Positions 15,695 to 23,720 of a stretch of 38,394 nt of DNA are shown here, one piece after another; within the stretch, counting starts at the first letter, position 1, and the number at the start of each line of letters is the position of its first letter. The DNA is from Phycisphaerales bacterium. GTDB lineage: Bacteria > Planctomycetota > Phycisphaerae > UBA1845. The notes beneath the pieces are model-generated. The model had not been told where the DNA came from. It ran no database searches and saw only the letters and a program-made list of their open reading frames with translations. The position numbers were made by a program, and so were the translations under genes. The stretch spans positions 1 to 38,394 of the forward strand of contig QZJT01000133.1 in NCBI GenBank assembly GCA_003597935.1, in the 5' to 3' direction.

Positions 15695-17035
15695 ATGAAA
15701 CGCACCCTCGTCACCCTTCTTGGCCTTCTGTTCTGGCTCGCCGTCGGCGGGCTGGGGGGGGCTTCGGCGTGGCGGGTGTTCGAGTGTGCCACGGTGGAGA
15801 CGACGGCGGTTGATCTGGCGGTGGGTGTGCCATCGGCGGCGCAGGCGCGCTCGGGCGAGGGCGGGCAGAATCCCGGATCGGCCGCCAGCGCCCTCCGCTC
15901 GGCGGGTGCGGACGCGATCCGCGGCCGGGCGCCGGCTACGGACGCGATCCGCGGTCTGGCGCCGGGGGATTCGGTCTTCGTGCTCGAACCTTCGGGGCTG
16001 TTGCGCGTCGGCGAGGTCGGCGTCGTGGACGCCGGCGCAGGGCGTGTAGTTCTTCAGCTCCAGCCCTCCGCGGCCGCGGCGCTGAATGCGTCCACCCGGG
16101 CCGTCTGCTGGCAGACGCCGCTGGACGCCGAGCACGCCCTGACGGCGCTCTTCCCGGATGACGTGCAGGCCCGCATTGTGGAGCGTTGGAAAGAGGCGTG
16201 GAGGGCCCACGAGGATGAACTCGCGGCGGCGTGGAAACCGATCGCCGCCGACCTCATCCGCAGCTATCTCGAACTGATCGAAGGCGACCTCGAACGCGCC
16301 CTGTCGTCCCATGAGCACGAGCTTGCCGCGGTCGGCCGCGCTTACGCGGAAGCCTTCGCGGCCGAGTGGCCGGCGATCCAGGCGAGGCTCAGCCCCATCC
16401 TCCAGCAGCACCTCACCCCCGTGCTCGGCGAACTGATGGACGACGCGGTCGATGACGCCCCCAAGGCCCGGATCGCGTGGAGCCTGGCCCGCGGCCGCAC
16501 CACCGTCGCCTACGAGCAGATGCTCGACTGGCTCTCCGAGTACCTGGCCAACATGCCCGATGCCGACCGCCGGCGCATGCGCGAAGCGGTGCAGCGCTCG
16601 TGGGAGGCCGCCCGCGAGGATGACGTGCTGGTCGAACACTTCCGCAAGCTCGGCCGCCGGCTTCGCGACGACCCGGAACTGACCCGGGTGCTGGTCGATA
16701 TCTATCGCGACGCGGTCTCGCAGAATCCCAAGACCGCTGAGTTCCTGCGCACAGAAGTGCTCGAATCGCCGCGCGTGCGCGAAGAGACGTATCTTTGGAT
16801 CGAGCGCTTCGCCCCCACCGTCAAGGAAGTGCTGGCGGAAGCGCTGTTCGACGACCGCGGCGTCACCCGGCCGGAGGTTGTCCACCTGTTGCGCTCGATC
16901 GCGCTCGACCGGTCGGTTGCCTGGGTGACGCTCGACACGCCCGACCCGTCCGCGCCGTTGCGGAGTGCGACGGACGTGATTCCTTTGCACACGATTGGGG
17001 GAAGGGAGTCAGGGAGTTGCGGATCCGGGGGGTAG
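15695..17035 (+). CDS. Unknown protein with N-terminal membrane anchor
   Basis: A 446-residue protein not assigned to a family. An N-terminal signal anchor (about residues 4-25, 'LVTLLGLLFWLAVGGLG') is followed by a short low-complexity stretch with a 10-residue tandem duplication 'DAIRGRAPAT/DAIRGLAPGD' (direct 30-bp repeat, 15910-15969). A small beta-rich segment comes next ('SVFVLEPSGLLRVGEVGVV'), then a long helical, charged region (about 140-420) with coiled-coil-like runs such as 'WKEAWRAHEDELAAAWKPI' and 'EAVQRSWEAAREDD'. It is probably anchored in the cytoplasmic membrane with the bulk outside. ATG at 15695, weak ribosome-binding site. G8 at 15754-15761 in the anchor. It converges with the PEP-binding protein gene. 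Confidence 0.72.
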   Translation: MKRTLVTLLGLLFWLAVGGLGGASAWRVFECATVETTAVDLAVGVPSAAQARSGEGGQNPGSAASALRSAGADAIRGRAPATDAIRGLAPGDSVFVLEPSGLLRVGEVGVVDAGAGRVVLQLQPSAAAALNASTRAVCWQTPLDAEHALTALFPDDVQARIVERWKEAWRAHEDELAAAWKPIAADLIRSYLELIEGDLERALSSHEHELAAVGRAYAEAFAAEWPAIQARLSPILQQHLTPVLGELMDDAVDDAPKARIAWSLARGRTTVAYEQMLDWLSEYLANMPDADRRRMREAVQRSWEAAREDDVLVEHFRKLGRRLRDDPELTRVLVDIYRDAVSQNPKTAEFLRTEVLESPRVREETYLWIERFAPTVKEVLAEALFDDRGVTRPEVVHLLRSIALDRSVAWVTLDTPDPSAPLRSATDVIPLHTIGGRESGSCGSGG

Positions 17036-17058
17036 ATTCATCTACCGTGCGCCGGGAA

Positions 17059-17079
17059 AGTCGCAGGTTTTCAGCGACT
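17059..17079 (-). terminator. Candidate terminator between convergent genes
   Basis: Inverted repeat AGTCGC/GCGACT with a 9-nt loop. On the minus strand it is followed by TTTCCC; on the plus strand the loop carries TTTT. It overlaps the stop codon of the minus-strand PEP-binding gene and lies 24 nt after the plus-strand gene, so it could serve both. Confidence 0.4.
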
Positions 17080-19396
17080 ACCCCCCACCCCTACCATCCA
17101 CGTACCCCAACGCCTGATCCGTCTCCCCGTCCAGCGCTACCGTCACCGTGCGCCCGTCGGCGATGGCGGGGACGTGGATCAGGCGGACGACGTCGGCGCA
17201 TTCGAGGTCGTCCTCCAGCACGCGCTTCAGGTCGTTGGGGGAGCGGAGGAGCAGGTCTTCGTTGAAGCGGCGGCCGGGCTCGTCGGGGTAGAGGGGCAGG
17301 TAGTGGATGTTGGCTTCGACCAGATCCTGGAAGAAGTGGGTGCCGAAGGAGACTTCCGGGGCGTGGCCGGAGCGGGTGCGGGCGACTTCGATGAGCATGC
17401 GGGCGTGGTTGATGTCGGCATACTGCACCGGCACGCCCAGGCGCAGGTCGTTGCTGCCCCAGCGGCCGGGACCGATGAGGATGAACCGCCGCTGGGGCAG
17501 CGTGCGGTTGAGCCGGCCGATGACGCGCGCGACGTTGACGCGGCGCTCGCGGGTGGGCAGGGCGTCGTAGGCATCCGGATCGACGTAGACCAGGTATTGC
17601 ACGCCCGTCACCAGGCCGGTGCGCACAAAGCGGCAGGCGTCGAACAGGACGTCTTCGGCCGGAACGTGGTCGGGGATCGAGATCGCCCCCGCTTCGTCCG
17701 CGATCGCCAGCGGGCGGCACTGCAAAACGTAGAATCGCCGTCCGTCGCAGGCGAACTCCATGTCCACCGGCATGCCGTAGGCATCCTCCAGCCGACGCAA
17801 CATGTGCCGCGCGTGCGGGGCGAAGTTCGTCGAGCGCAGCAGCTTGTCGAAGGTGATGCACAACCTGGTGGCGTCGGTGTCCACCTGGGTGGTGACCGGG
17901 GCGTAGAGCGCGTCGTCGCGGCACTCGGAGACGACCTGATCCAGCATCGGAAACGGGTCCTTCGAGGAGAGCAGCTCGCCCACCGTCACCGACTCGAACT
18001 TGTTCGTTTGGAGGTTGATCACGTCGACGTGACGCTGGGCGTGGGCGCGGATCTCGCGGGCGCTCGATTCCGGCCGCAGGGTCGGCTCGCCCAACGCGAT
18101 CATCCGCGGGTACTCCGCCCCGACGCGGTCCACCGCCCGCGTGCCCATGCCCATCACCAGCCGCACCAGCCCGTCCTCGCGCCGGATCCGGGGCGACCAG
18201 CGGTACTCGTTGCGGCTGAAGGCCACGCCGGCGAAGACCGGCACGAAGTAGGGACCGACCCGCCGCCCGACCACTTTCTGTATGAGGACGGCCATGTCCT
18301 CCTGGTAGTCGATCAGGTTGTGCTCGCGGCGATAGCTGATGGGGTCGGGGGCCAGGGCGCTGGCGTACACCTCCGCGATGGCGCCCAGCAGGACGCGCAG
18401 GCGGCTCTCCAGTTCGCCCTGGTTGGCGATGAACACGCTGGCGTATTTCCCGGAGAACGCCGTGCCGAACCGGTCTTCCAGCAGGCTGCTGGAGCGCACG
18501 ATGAGCGGGTGGTTGCCGACTTTCTTCAGCACGGCGCGAAGCTGCTGGACGATCTCCACCGGGAAGGCCCCGTTGCGGAACACGCCCTTGATGAGCTTGT
18601 ACTCGCGCCGCACGTCCTCGATGGCTTTGTATTTCTGGTTCTGCCATTCGCCCAGCCGGTTGAGCCGCATGAAGTGCTCGATCACGTCCGAGCGCAGGTA
18701 GTAGGAGTCGGGCATGGCGATGGGCAGATACGCCTCGGCCGGCGGCGTCTCGGACATCAGGATCGTGCCGGCCAGCAGCATCCCCCCCGCCTTGCCGCCG
18801 ATCTTGCCGAAACCGGCTTCCGGCGCTACGATGCGGCGGGTGAGGTCGGCGAAGTCGCGGATCCGCAGGTACTTCTTGGCGACGCCGATGAACTCGAGCT
18901 GATCGCTGACGAACGTGCGGATGAGCGCCGCCCGGGTGCCCATGACCTCGGCCGGGCCGAGCAGCGTCTCGCCCTGCGGCATCTCGCCGAACGCCTGCAC
19001 CTTGGCGGCCAGGTCGCGAAACGTGCAGTTGCCCAGGCTCGCCAGGTCTTCGATGACGTGGACCTCCTCGCGCTTGAGCGTGAGGTTCACCAGGTCGTCG
19101 ACTTCGGCCACGGTGAAATGGCGGCAGACGTGCGTGCGGATCACGTCGTGCAGCGTGGGCAGGTCGATCTGGTCGAGCCGATCGCGTTCGGCGCGGTTGG
19201 GGTCGTCGAGGTTGGTGTCTTCGATCTGGCCTCGGCGCGCCCGGACCTCGTCCTGGATGACATCCACGGAGGCGATGCCGCGGGTGTGCAGCGCGATCAG
19301 AAACTGCTGGTAGATGTGGTCCGCCTGGGGGGCGTGTTTCGCCAGAAGCTCATCGAGGCGCTGCTGGATGACTTCCGCTTGCTCGTCCGTATTCAT
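17078..19396 (-). CDS. PEP/pyruvate-binding domain protein (PPDK/PPS N-terminal-like)
   Basis: A 772-residue protein. After a helical N-terminus (about 1-180) comes an ATP-grasp-like PPDK_N domain (about 210-580): 'GGKAGGMLLAG', 'HPLIVRSSSLLEDRFGTAFSGKYASVF', 'DMAVLIQKVVG' and 'DMEFACDGRRFYVLQCRP'. In PEP synthase and pyruvate phosphate dikinase this domain binds ATP and starts phosphotransfer. The swivelling phosphohistidine domain and the C-terminal PEP barrel are absent. They are replaced by about 170 residues with 'RRFILIGPGRWGSNDLRLGVP' and 'YADINHARMLIEVA'. So a classical PEP synthase is excluded; a phosphotransfer or regulatory role is open. ATG at 19396 chosen because family-like sequence starts there. 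dapF lies upstream on the same strand. Confidence 0.85.
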   Translation of the reverse strand: MNTDEQAEVIQQRLDELLAKHAPQADHIYQQFLIALHTRGIASVDVIQDEVRARRGQIEDTNLDDPNRAERDRLDQIDLPTLHDVIRTHVCRHFTVAEVDDLVNLTLKREEVHVIEDLASLGNCTFRDLAAKVQAFGEMPQGETLLGPAEVMGTRAALIRTFVSDQLEFIGVAKKYLRIRDFADLTRRIVAPEAGFGKIGGKAGGMLLAGTILMSETPPAEAYLPIAMPDSYYLRSDVIEHFMRLNRLGEWQNQKYKAIEDVRREYKLIKGVFRNGAFPVEIVQQLRAVLKKVGNHPLIVRSSSLLEDRFGTAFSGKYASVFIANQGELESRLRVLLGAIAEVYASALAPDPISYRREHNLIDYQEDMAVLIQKVVGRRVGPYFVPVFAGVAFSRNEYRWSPRIRREDGLVRLVMGMGTRAVDRVGAEYPRMIALGEPTLRPESSAREIRAHAQRHVDVINLQTNKFESVTVGELLSSKDPFPMLDQVVSECRDDALYAPVTTQVDTDATRLCITFDKLLRSTNFAPHARHMLRRLEDAYGMPVDMEFACDGRRFYVLQCRPLAIADEAGAISIPDHVPAEDVLFDACRFVRTGLVTGVQYLVYVDPDAYDALPTRERRVNVARVIGRLNRTLPQRRFILIGPGRWGSNDLRLGVPVQYADINHARMLIEVARTRSGHAPEVSFGTHFFQDLVEANIHYLPLYPDEPGRRFNEDLLLRSPNDLKRVLEDDLECADVVRLIHVPAIADGRTVTVALDGETDQALGYVDGRGGG

Positions 19397-19471
19397 CGGG
19401 TGATCCACCCACCGCGACTCCAGCAACAGTCGCACATGGAGGCTATCTGCCTGCCAGAGTGGGGTCAATGG

Positions 19472-19489
19472 ACGGCGCACGGGCGCCGT
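19472..19489 (-). terminator. Hairpin after dapF
   Basis: Perfect 7-bp stem ACGGCGC/GCGCCGT with loop ACGG, 43-60 bp after the dapF stop and before the PEP-binding gene. There is no T-run, so intrinsic termination is uncertain; it may be a processing or stability element. Confidence 0.3.
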
Positions 19490-19531
19490 TCCCTGACCGA
19501 CCGCCTTCCACGCGCTGCCCGACGGCCCGGC

Positions 19532-20362
19532 TCACCCCGGCCAGTCGCCGCTGAACACCTCCACGGCCGGACCGGTCTTGAAGACGTGGTTGTTGTCCGC
19601 CCAGTCCAGTTTCAGGTCTCCGCCCGGGAGGGTGGCGGTCACGCGGCGGCGCGAGCGTTCGGTCATGGCCGCGGCCACCACCACGGCGCATGCCCCGGTA
19701 CCGCACGCCTGCGTCGCGCCGCTGCCGCGCTCCCAGGTGCGCATGGTCAGGTGCTCCGGCGAGTCCACCTGCACGAAATGGGCGTTGATGCGCTGGGGGA
19801 ACGCCGAGTGCCGCTCCAACGCCGGTCCGAACCGCGCCAGGTCGAAACGGTGAACGTCGTCGACGAACACGACGGCGTGCGGATTGCCCATCGACACGCA
19901 GGTGATCTCGAGGGTTCTGCCGTCTACCTGGAGGGGATAATCCCGGATCGGGTCTGCGTCTATGGTGCTGGGCAGCGCGGCCGGCGAAAACGACGGCTCG
20001 CCCATGTCAACGCGGGCAGAGCGGACCAGGCCGTCTCGCACCTCGCAGACGATGTCCTTCACGCCCGAGTCGGACTCGACCCGGACTATCGGACCGGCCG
20101 CCAGCCCGTGTTCGATGGCGTACTTCGCCACGCACCGGATGCCGTTGCCGCACATCAGCCCGCGCGAACCATCGGCGTTGTACATCTCCATCCGCACGTC
20201 GGCGCGCTGCGAGGGGCAGATCAGGATCAGCCCATCGCTGCCGATGCCGCGATGGCGGTCGGAGACCGCCTTCGACAGCGCGGGCGGGTCGTCCACCTGC
20301 TCGTCGAAGCAGTTCACGTAGACGTAGTCGTTTCCCAGACCCTGCATCTTGGTGAATCTCAT
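19532..20362 (-). CDS. dapF: Diaminopimelate epimerase DapF
   Basis: A 276-residue enzyme that interconverts LL- and meso-diaminopimelate for lysine and peptidoglycan synthesis. Both active-site cysteine motifs are present: 'NADGSRGLMCGNGIRC' near residue 75 and 'GSGATQACGTGACA' near residue 220. The N-terminus 'MRFTKMQGLGNDYVYV' is typical, which fixes the start at 20362. A TATAAT box ends 7 nt upstream. Its presence argues that the organism makes DAP-type peptidoglycan or at least lysine by this route. Length is normal. Confidence 0.97.
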   Translation of the reverse strand: MRFTKMQGLGNDYVYVNCFDEQVDDPPALSKAVSDRHRGIGSDGLILICPSQRADVRMEMYNADGSRGLMCGNGIRCVAKYAIEHGLAAGPIVRVESDSGVKDIVCEVRDGLVRSARVDMGEPSFSPAALPSTIDADPIRDYPLQVDGRTLEITCVSMGNPHAVVFVDDVHRFDLARFGPALERHSAFPQRINAHFVQVDSPEHLTMRTWERGSGATQACGTGACAVVVAAAMTERSRRRVTATLPGGDLKLDWADNNHVFKTGPAVEVFSGDWPG

Positions 20363-20369
20363 CAGCCGG

Positions 20370-20400
20370 ATTATAGCGATTCCCGCCCGAGCCGGTCCAA
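20370..20400 (-). promoter_or_regulatory. dapF: Candidate dapF promoter (leaderless type)
   Basis: TATAAT at 20370-20375 and TTGGAC at 20395-20400, 19 nt apart, on the minus strand. Transcription would start at about 20363, one base before the ATG, and no ribosome-binding site is seen. Confidence 0.5.
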
Positions 20401-20563
20401 TCACGCGAAGCCGCCTAGTCCGCCGGCGCCGCACTGGCGAAAGGCCGGGCGGCGCGCCGATAGAACCCGTGCGGCGCGCCGACGATCGCAGCGTCTCCGC
20501 AGCCGCAGCGCGTTGCCCGGTGGCAGCCCGCCCCGACCGGCCGGATCGCTCGGGAAGGTTCTC

Positions 20564-20893
20564 ATGTCCGAGATCCCCTCGCACATCGCGGTGTCCGGCG
20601 CCCAGGCCGGCTATCAGTCGCAGGACGTGGCTCGCGCTCGCGACGCTGCCCGTGCCGGCCAGGCCAACGCCGTCGATCGCCAGGTCAAGTCGTTGAATGA
20701 GCAGGACACCACGGTGGAGACCTCGGATTCGGACACCGCCGTTTTCACCGATTCCGAGGGCGCCGGCAGTCAGGGGCGCAGCTTCGAGTCGGCGGACGAG
20801 CGGGAGGACGATCCGGCCGGCAGGGGCGGAACCGGCGATCCCGGTCTGACCACCGGCGACGACGGGCGGCTCCACGTAGATCTGGAGGCGTGA
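20564..20893 (+). CDS. Small acidic hydrophilic protein, unknown
   Basis: A 109-residue protein starting 'MSEIPSHIAVSGAQAGYQSQDVA' in part, with an Ala/Arg-rich helical section ('ARARDAARAGQANAVDRQ') and a strongly acidic Asp/Glu/Gly-rich tail. No signal peptide, membrane helix or known domain. The ATG at 20564 has a good ribosome-binding site (gggaagg) 5 nt upstream. The much longer open frame that leads into it from 17174 is antisense to dapF and the PEP-binding gene and is a GC-driven shadow. It is divergent from dapF. Small proteins like this are common in planctomycetes, but I do not recognise a named family. Confidence 0.65.
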   Translation: MSEIPSHIAVSGAQAGYQSQDVARARDAARAGQANAVDRQVKSLNEQDTTVETSDSDTAVFTDSEGAGSQGRSFESADEREDDPAGRGGTGDPGLTTGDDGRLHVDLEA

Positions 20894-21294
20894 CGCCGCC
20901 GGCCTGCTCTGCCGGTCCGGCCGGGGGAGGAAAGACCACGGGGGTGCGGGAAGGGAGGGGCGGCCGACCCCCATCCGCGGGTGTCCGTCGCGAGCAACTT
21001 GCAAAACGGATCGCGCGAGGATAAAGATCGCACCGGCGCGGTACGACGATGCGGCGGCTCGGGCCGGGTGGTATCCAACCGTCCCATCGTGATTCTTCAG
21101 CCGGCGGCGCTTCGGCCGGGCGGTGGGCGAGAACGGTCGCCCGGAACCGACGGATGGACGCCTCGGCCGTGGTCTGTGAAGGGCGGCGAAAAGTATCGCC
21201 CGCCCCGCGAGCCGCTTGCGGATCAGTGAAGCGCCTTGTGCCATCGTCGCCGGCCGGAGTCGCTCCGTTGTCCACACCCTGAGGATCCATAGCG
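20894..21294. other. 400-bp gap, no gene seen
   Basis: Between the small acidic protein and the alpha/beta hydrolase. Several frames are open because of high GC, but none has recognisable protein features. GAGGA at 21281-21285 serves the next gene. Confidence 0.5.
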
Positions 21295-22437
21295 TTGGCC
21301 GTGAATCCTGCCTCATGGCTTCCGCTGGCGCAGACATCGGCCCATCTGTCGGGCATGCTCGACGGGTGGATGATCTGGTGCGCACTGGCGGGGGTCAGTC
21401 TGGTGGGCCTGTGCGTCTATCCGGCGATGATCCTGCGGAAATACGTCCGGATCATGATCAACATCATGGAGGACGCGGGCGGCCCGTGCTGCGACGCCGG
21501 CGACGCCGGCCGCCTTCCGGGCGACGAGGTCCAGTTCCGGGCCGCGGACGGACACCTCCTGTGGGGCACCATCATGCACGGTCGCCCCGAGGGCCGGCGC
21601 CGCGGTATGATCGTCTTCGCCCATGAGTTCAACAGCGACCGCACCAGCGCCCGCCGCTACTGCCGCGCCCTGATCGAGGATGGCTACGACGTGTTCGCGT
21701 TCGACTTCCGCGGCCACGGGGCGTCGCCGACGGAGCACGGATACAAACCCCGGCAGTGGCCCAGCGACCGCGAGCAGGCCGACGTGCTGGGCGCGGTGAT
21801 GTTCATCGGTGACTGGCTGGAGCGGCACGGGCGGCCGCGCGAGATCGGGCTGTACGGCATCTCGCGCGGCGGCGGCGCCAGCATCCTGGCGGCCGTGGGG
21901 CTTCGTTGCGTCCGCGCCATCGTCACCGACAGCGCGTTCAGCAGCGATACGACCATGGAGTATCTGATGAAACGCTTCGCGACGATCTTCGCGACCATCC
22001 GCGTCGTCGCGGAGAACCACCCGCCTACGTTCTGGCGGTTCCTGCGCTGGCTTCTGTTCCGCGAGTGCCGGCGGCGCTTCAACTGCCGGTATCCCTCCGT
22101 GCGCAAGGCGGCCCGCCGCCTCAAGGGCGTGCCGGTCTTCCTGATCCACGGCGAGAAGGACAGCTACATCCCGGTGGCGCAGTCGCAGGCCATTTATGAG
22201 TGCGTGCCGGGGCCGCGGCGGCTGTGGGTGGTGCCGGGGGCCAAGCACAACTGGGGCATCCTGGCCGCCCCCAACCGGTATCCGGCCCGGCTGGTCCGGT
22301 TCTTCAGCGAGCACTTGTCAGGCGGCGTCGAGGCCCGGCCCGTTCCGCCCACGACCGCCGTTGAGGTTCCGGCCCTGGCGGTCATCGGCGGCGGCCACGG
22401 ACGGGCGATGGCGTCCACGGGGATCAGGCACCGCTGA
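21295..22437 (+). CDS. Membrane-anchored alpha/beta hydrolase
   Basis: A 380-residue serine hydrolase of the alpha/beta fold. An N-terminal membrane helix (about residues 25-45, 'WCALAGVSLVGLCVYPAMIL') anchors it. Then come the oxyanion region 'MIVFAHEFNSD', 'VFAFDFRGHGAS', nucleophile elbow 'GISRGG', acid 'HGEKDSYIP' and catalytic His in 'PGAKHNWG'. The fold is that of Ser aminopeptidase/lipase-like (Hydrolase_4) proteins; the substrate is unknown. Start TTG at 21295 has GAGGA 9 nt upstream; GTG at 21301 is an alternative. The stop overlaps the next ATG (TGATG), so it is coupled to the DUF971 gene. Confidence 0.82.
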   Translation: MAVNPASWLPLAQTSAHLSGMLDGWMIWCALAGVSLVGLCVYPAMILRKYVRIMINIMEDAGGPCCDAGDAGRLPGDEVQFRAADGHLLWGTIMHGRPEGRRRGMIVFAHEFNSDRTSARRYCRALIEDGYDVFAFDFRGHGASPTEHGYKPRQWPSDREQADVLGAVMFIGDWLERHGRPREIGLYGISRGGGASILAAVGLRCVRAIVTDSAFSSDTTMEYLMKRFATIFATIRVVAENHPPTFWRFLRWLLFRECRRRFNCRYPSVRKAARRLKGVPVFLIHGEKDSYIPVAQSQAIYECVPGPRRLWVVPGAKHNWGILAAPNRYPARLVRFFSEHLSGGVEARPVPPTTAVEVPALAVIGGGHGRAMASTGIRHR

Positions 22438-22814
22438 TGGACCCGCCTGCCCCTCATCCGGCGGAACACTCGCGGCGGCCGGCGTCCGATCCGGCGGTGT
22501 CGCCTGCCAGTCTGAAGGTGCGGCTCAAGGAGCAGAAGCTGCGGGTCGAGTGGAAGGACGGGCAGACTTCCGAGTTCGACTTCCTGTGGCTGCGCCGGCG
22601 GTGTCCTTGCGCCACCTGCGTCACCGAGCGACAGGCGCCCAAGCCGCTGCTGCCGATCCTCAAGGCCGACCCGTCGCGGGAGATCCGCGTCGAAGGGGCG
22701 CAACCGGTCGGCCATTATGCCATCCAGTTCACGTGGTCGGACGGACACAACTCCGGTATCTTCGACTTTCGGTTTCTGCGAGCGCTGCACGATGAACGAA
22801 GTCAGTCCACGTGA
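22437..22814 (+). CDS. DUF971 (GBBH-like N-terminal domain) protein
   Basis: A 125-residue protein. After about 20 disordered residues comes the DUF971 domain: 'LRVEWKDGQTSEFDFLWLRRRCPCATC', read in pieces, then 'YAIQFTWSDGHNSGIFDF'. In eukaryotic gamma-butyrobetaine hydroxylase the same domain binds zinc, and in bacteria it is found alone or fused to Mrp/ApbC iron-sulfur carriers. The cysteines in 'RCPCATC' are the probable metal ligands. It overlaps its upstream neighbour by 1 nt and its downstream neighbour by 23 nt, so the three genes form one operon. Confidence 0.85.
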   Translation: MDPPAPHPAEHSRRPASDPAVSPASLKVRLKEQKLRVEWKDGQTSEFDFLWLRRRCPCATCVTERQAPKPLLPILKADPSREIRVEGAQPVGHYAIQFTWSDGHNSGIFDFRFLRALHDERSQST

Positions 22815-23601
22815 CCGACCTGAACCGCGGCGCGCCGTCCGGATTGCCACGGCGGCGGCGTTGTTCTTCACTTGCGGCGGCTGCATGTCGCTGGGCGGGT
22901 GGGTGAACGACTACGTCGCCGCCGAGAAGCAGCAGCAGCGCACACGTCAGGACGTGCTGATCTTTTACAAGGACTACCTCGACGTCACTTCAGGGGACGT
23001 ACACACGGCGCTGCGCGCCGGCCGCGTGAAGGACGCCACCGACAAGATGGTCCGCTGTGTGCTGGTGACGGATTACGAGCCGGATCGCGCCTACGTCGCC
23101 CAGTTCGGCGTCCTGCGCGCTCCGGCGTTGATCGTGCTGCGGGCGGATGGCACCTATCACGCCCGCGTGGGGCCGATGTCGGAGCAGGAGATCCTCGACC
23201 TGCTGGAGCAGGCCCGGTCTGCGGGTGAACTCCCGCGGCGCGATCCGTTCATCCCGCGGCCGGTGACCTACCGCTGGGTCCATTCGCTTCCGGCCGCCAC
23301 CGCTGAAGCCCGGCGGACCCGCCGACCGCTGCTGATCTTCTACAAGTGGTGGCTATCCAACCAGTCCCTGACCGTGCAACGGACGCTCGAACAGCCGGAA
23401 GTCGGCCGGGCCGCCTCCGACCTGGTACACTGCCGACTCGAATACGACTACCTTCCCAACCGCACGGCGATGGAGGCGTTCGGCGTCACCCGCGCGCCGG
23501 CGCTGGTCTTGCAGCAACCGGATGGCACGTTCCGCGTGCTGGACGGACCGCAGTCGGCGGACGAGGTAGTGCATTTCCTGCGCGGGGCCCTGGCGGAGTA
23601 G
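22792..23601 (+). CDS. Exported double thioredoxin-fold protein lacking CxxC
   Basis: A 269-residue protein with an N-terminal signal ('AVRIATAAALFFTCGGC', possibly a non-canonical lipobox) followed by two tandem thioredoxin-like domains. The first (about 45-145) has 'VLIFYKDYLDV', 'MVRCVLVTDYEPDRAYVAQF', 'APALIVLRADGTY'. The second (about 170-269) has 'LLIFYKWWLSN', 'LVHCRLEYDYLPNRTAMEAF', 'APALVLQQPDGTF'. The matching order shows internal duplication. Where thioredoxin has WCGPC both copies have YKxxL, so redox catalysis is unlikely, but the cis-Pro 'RAPAL' is kept. Likely a binding or scaffold protein outside the membrane. Start at 22792 overlaps the DUF971 gene by 23 nt. Confidence 0.78.
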   Translation: MNEVSPRDRPEPRRAVRIATAAALFFTCGGCMSLGGWVNDYVAAEKQQQRTRQDVLIFYKDYLDVTSGDVHTALRAGRVKDATDKMVRCVLVTDYEPDRAYVAQFGVLRAPALIVLRADGTYHARVGPMSEQEILDLLEQARSAGELPRRDPFIPRPVTYRWVHSLPAATAEARRTRRPLLIFYKWWLSNQSLTVQRTLEQPEVGRAASDLVHCRLEYDYLPNRTAMEAFGVTRAPALVLQQPDGTFRVLDGPQSADEVVHFLRGALAE

Positions 23602-23720
23602 ACCCTGACCTGTGAACTGCTCGCCAATTCGCGCGCGTGTTTCCGCCGCGGCTGGAGGCCGCCTCCGGGTCTTCGCTCGCACGACGGCTGCGCCGCGGGC
23701 CGCCGTCAGGCTCAGGAACG

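Noticed and set aside
17174..20893. 1239-residue open frame on the plus strand
   Set aside because: Antisense to the PEP-binding gene and dapF, which have clear family motifs; composition is typical of a GC-driven shadow. Only its last 109 codons (from 20564) look like a real gene.
21049..21282. 77-residue open frame before the alpha/beta hydrolase
   Set aside because: No ribosome-binding site, low-complexity Arg/Ala composition, no known domain.
23302..23325. Fifth palindromic element copy ('gctgaagcccggcgg')
   Set aside because: Only a short match inside the thioredoxin-fold gene, without the stem partner.
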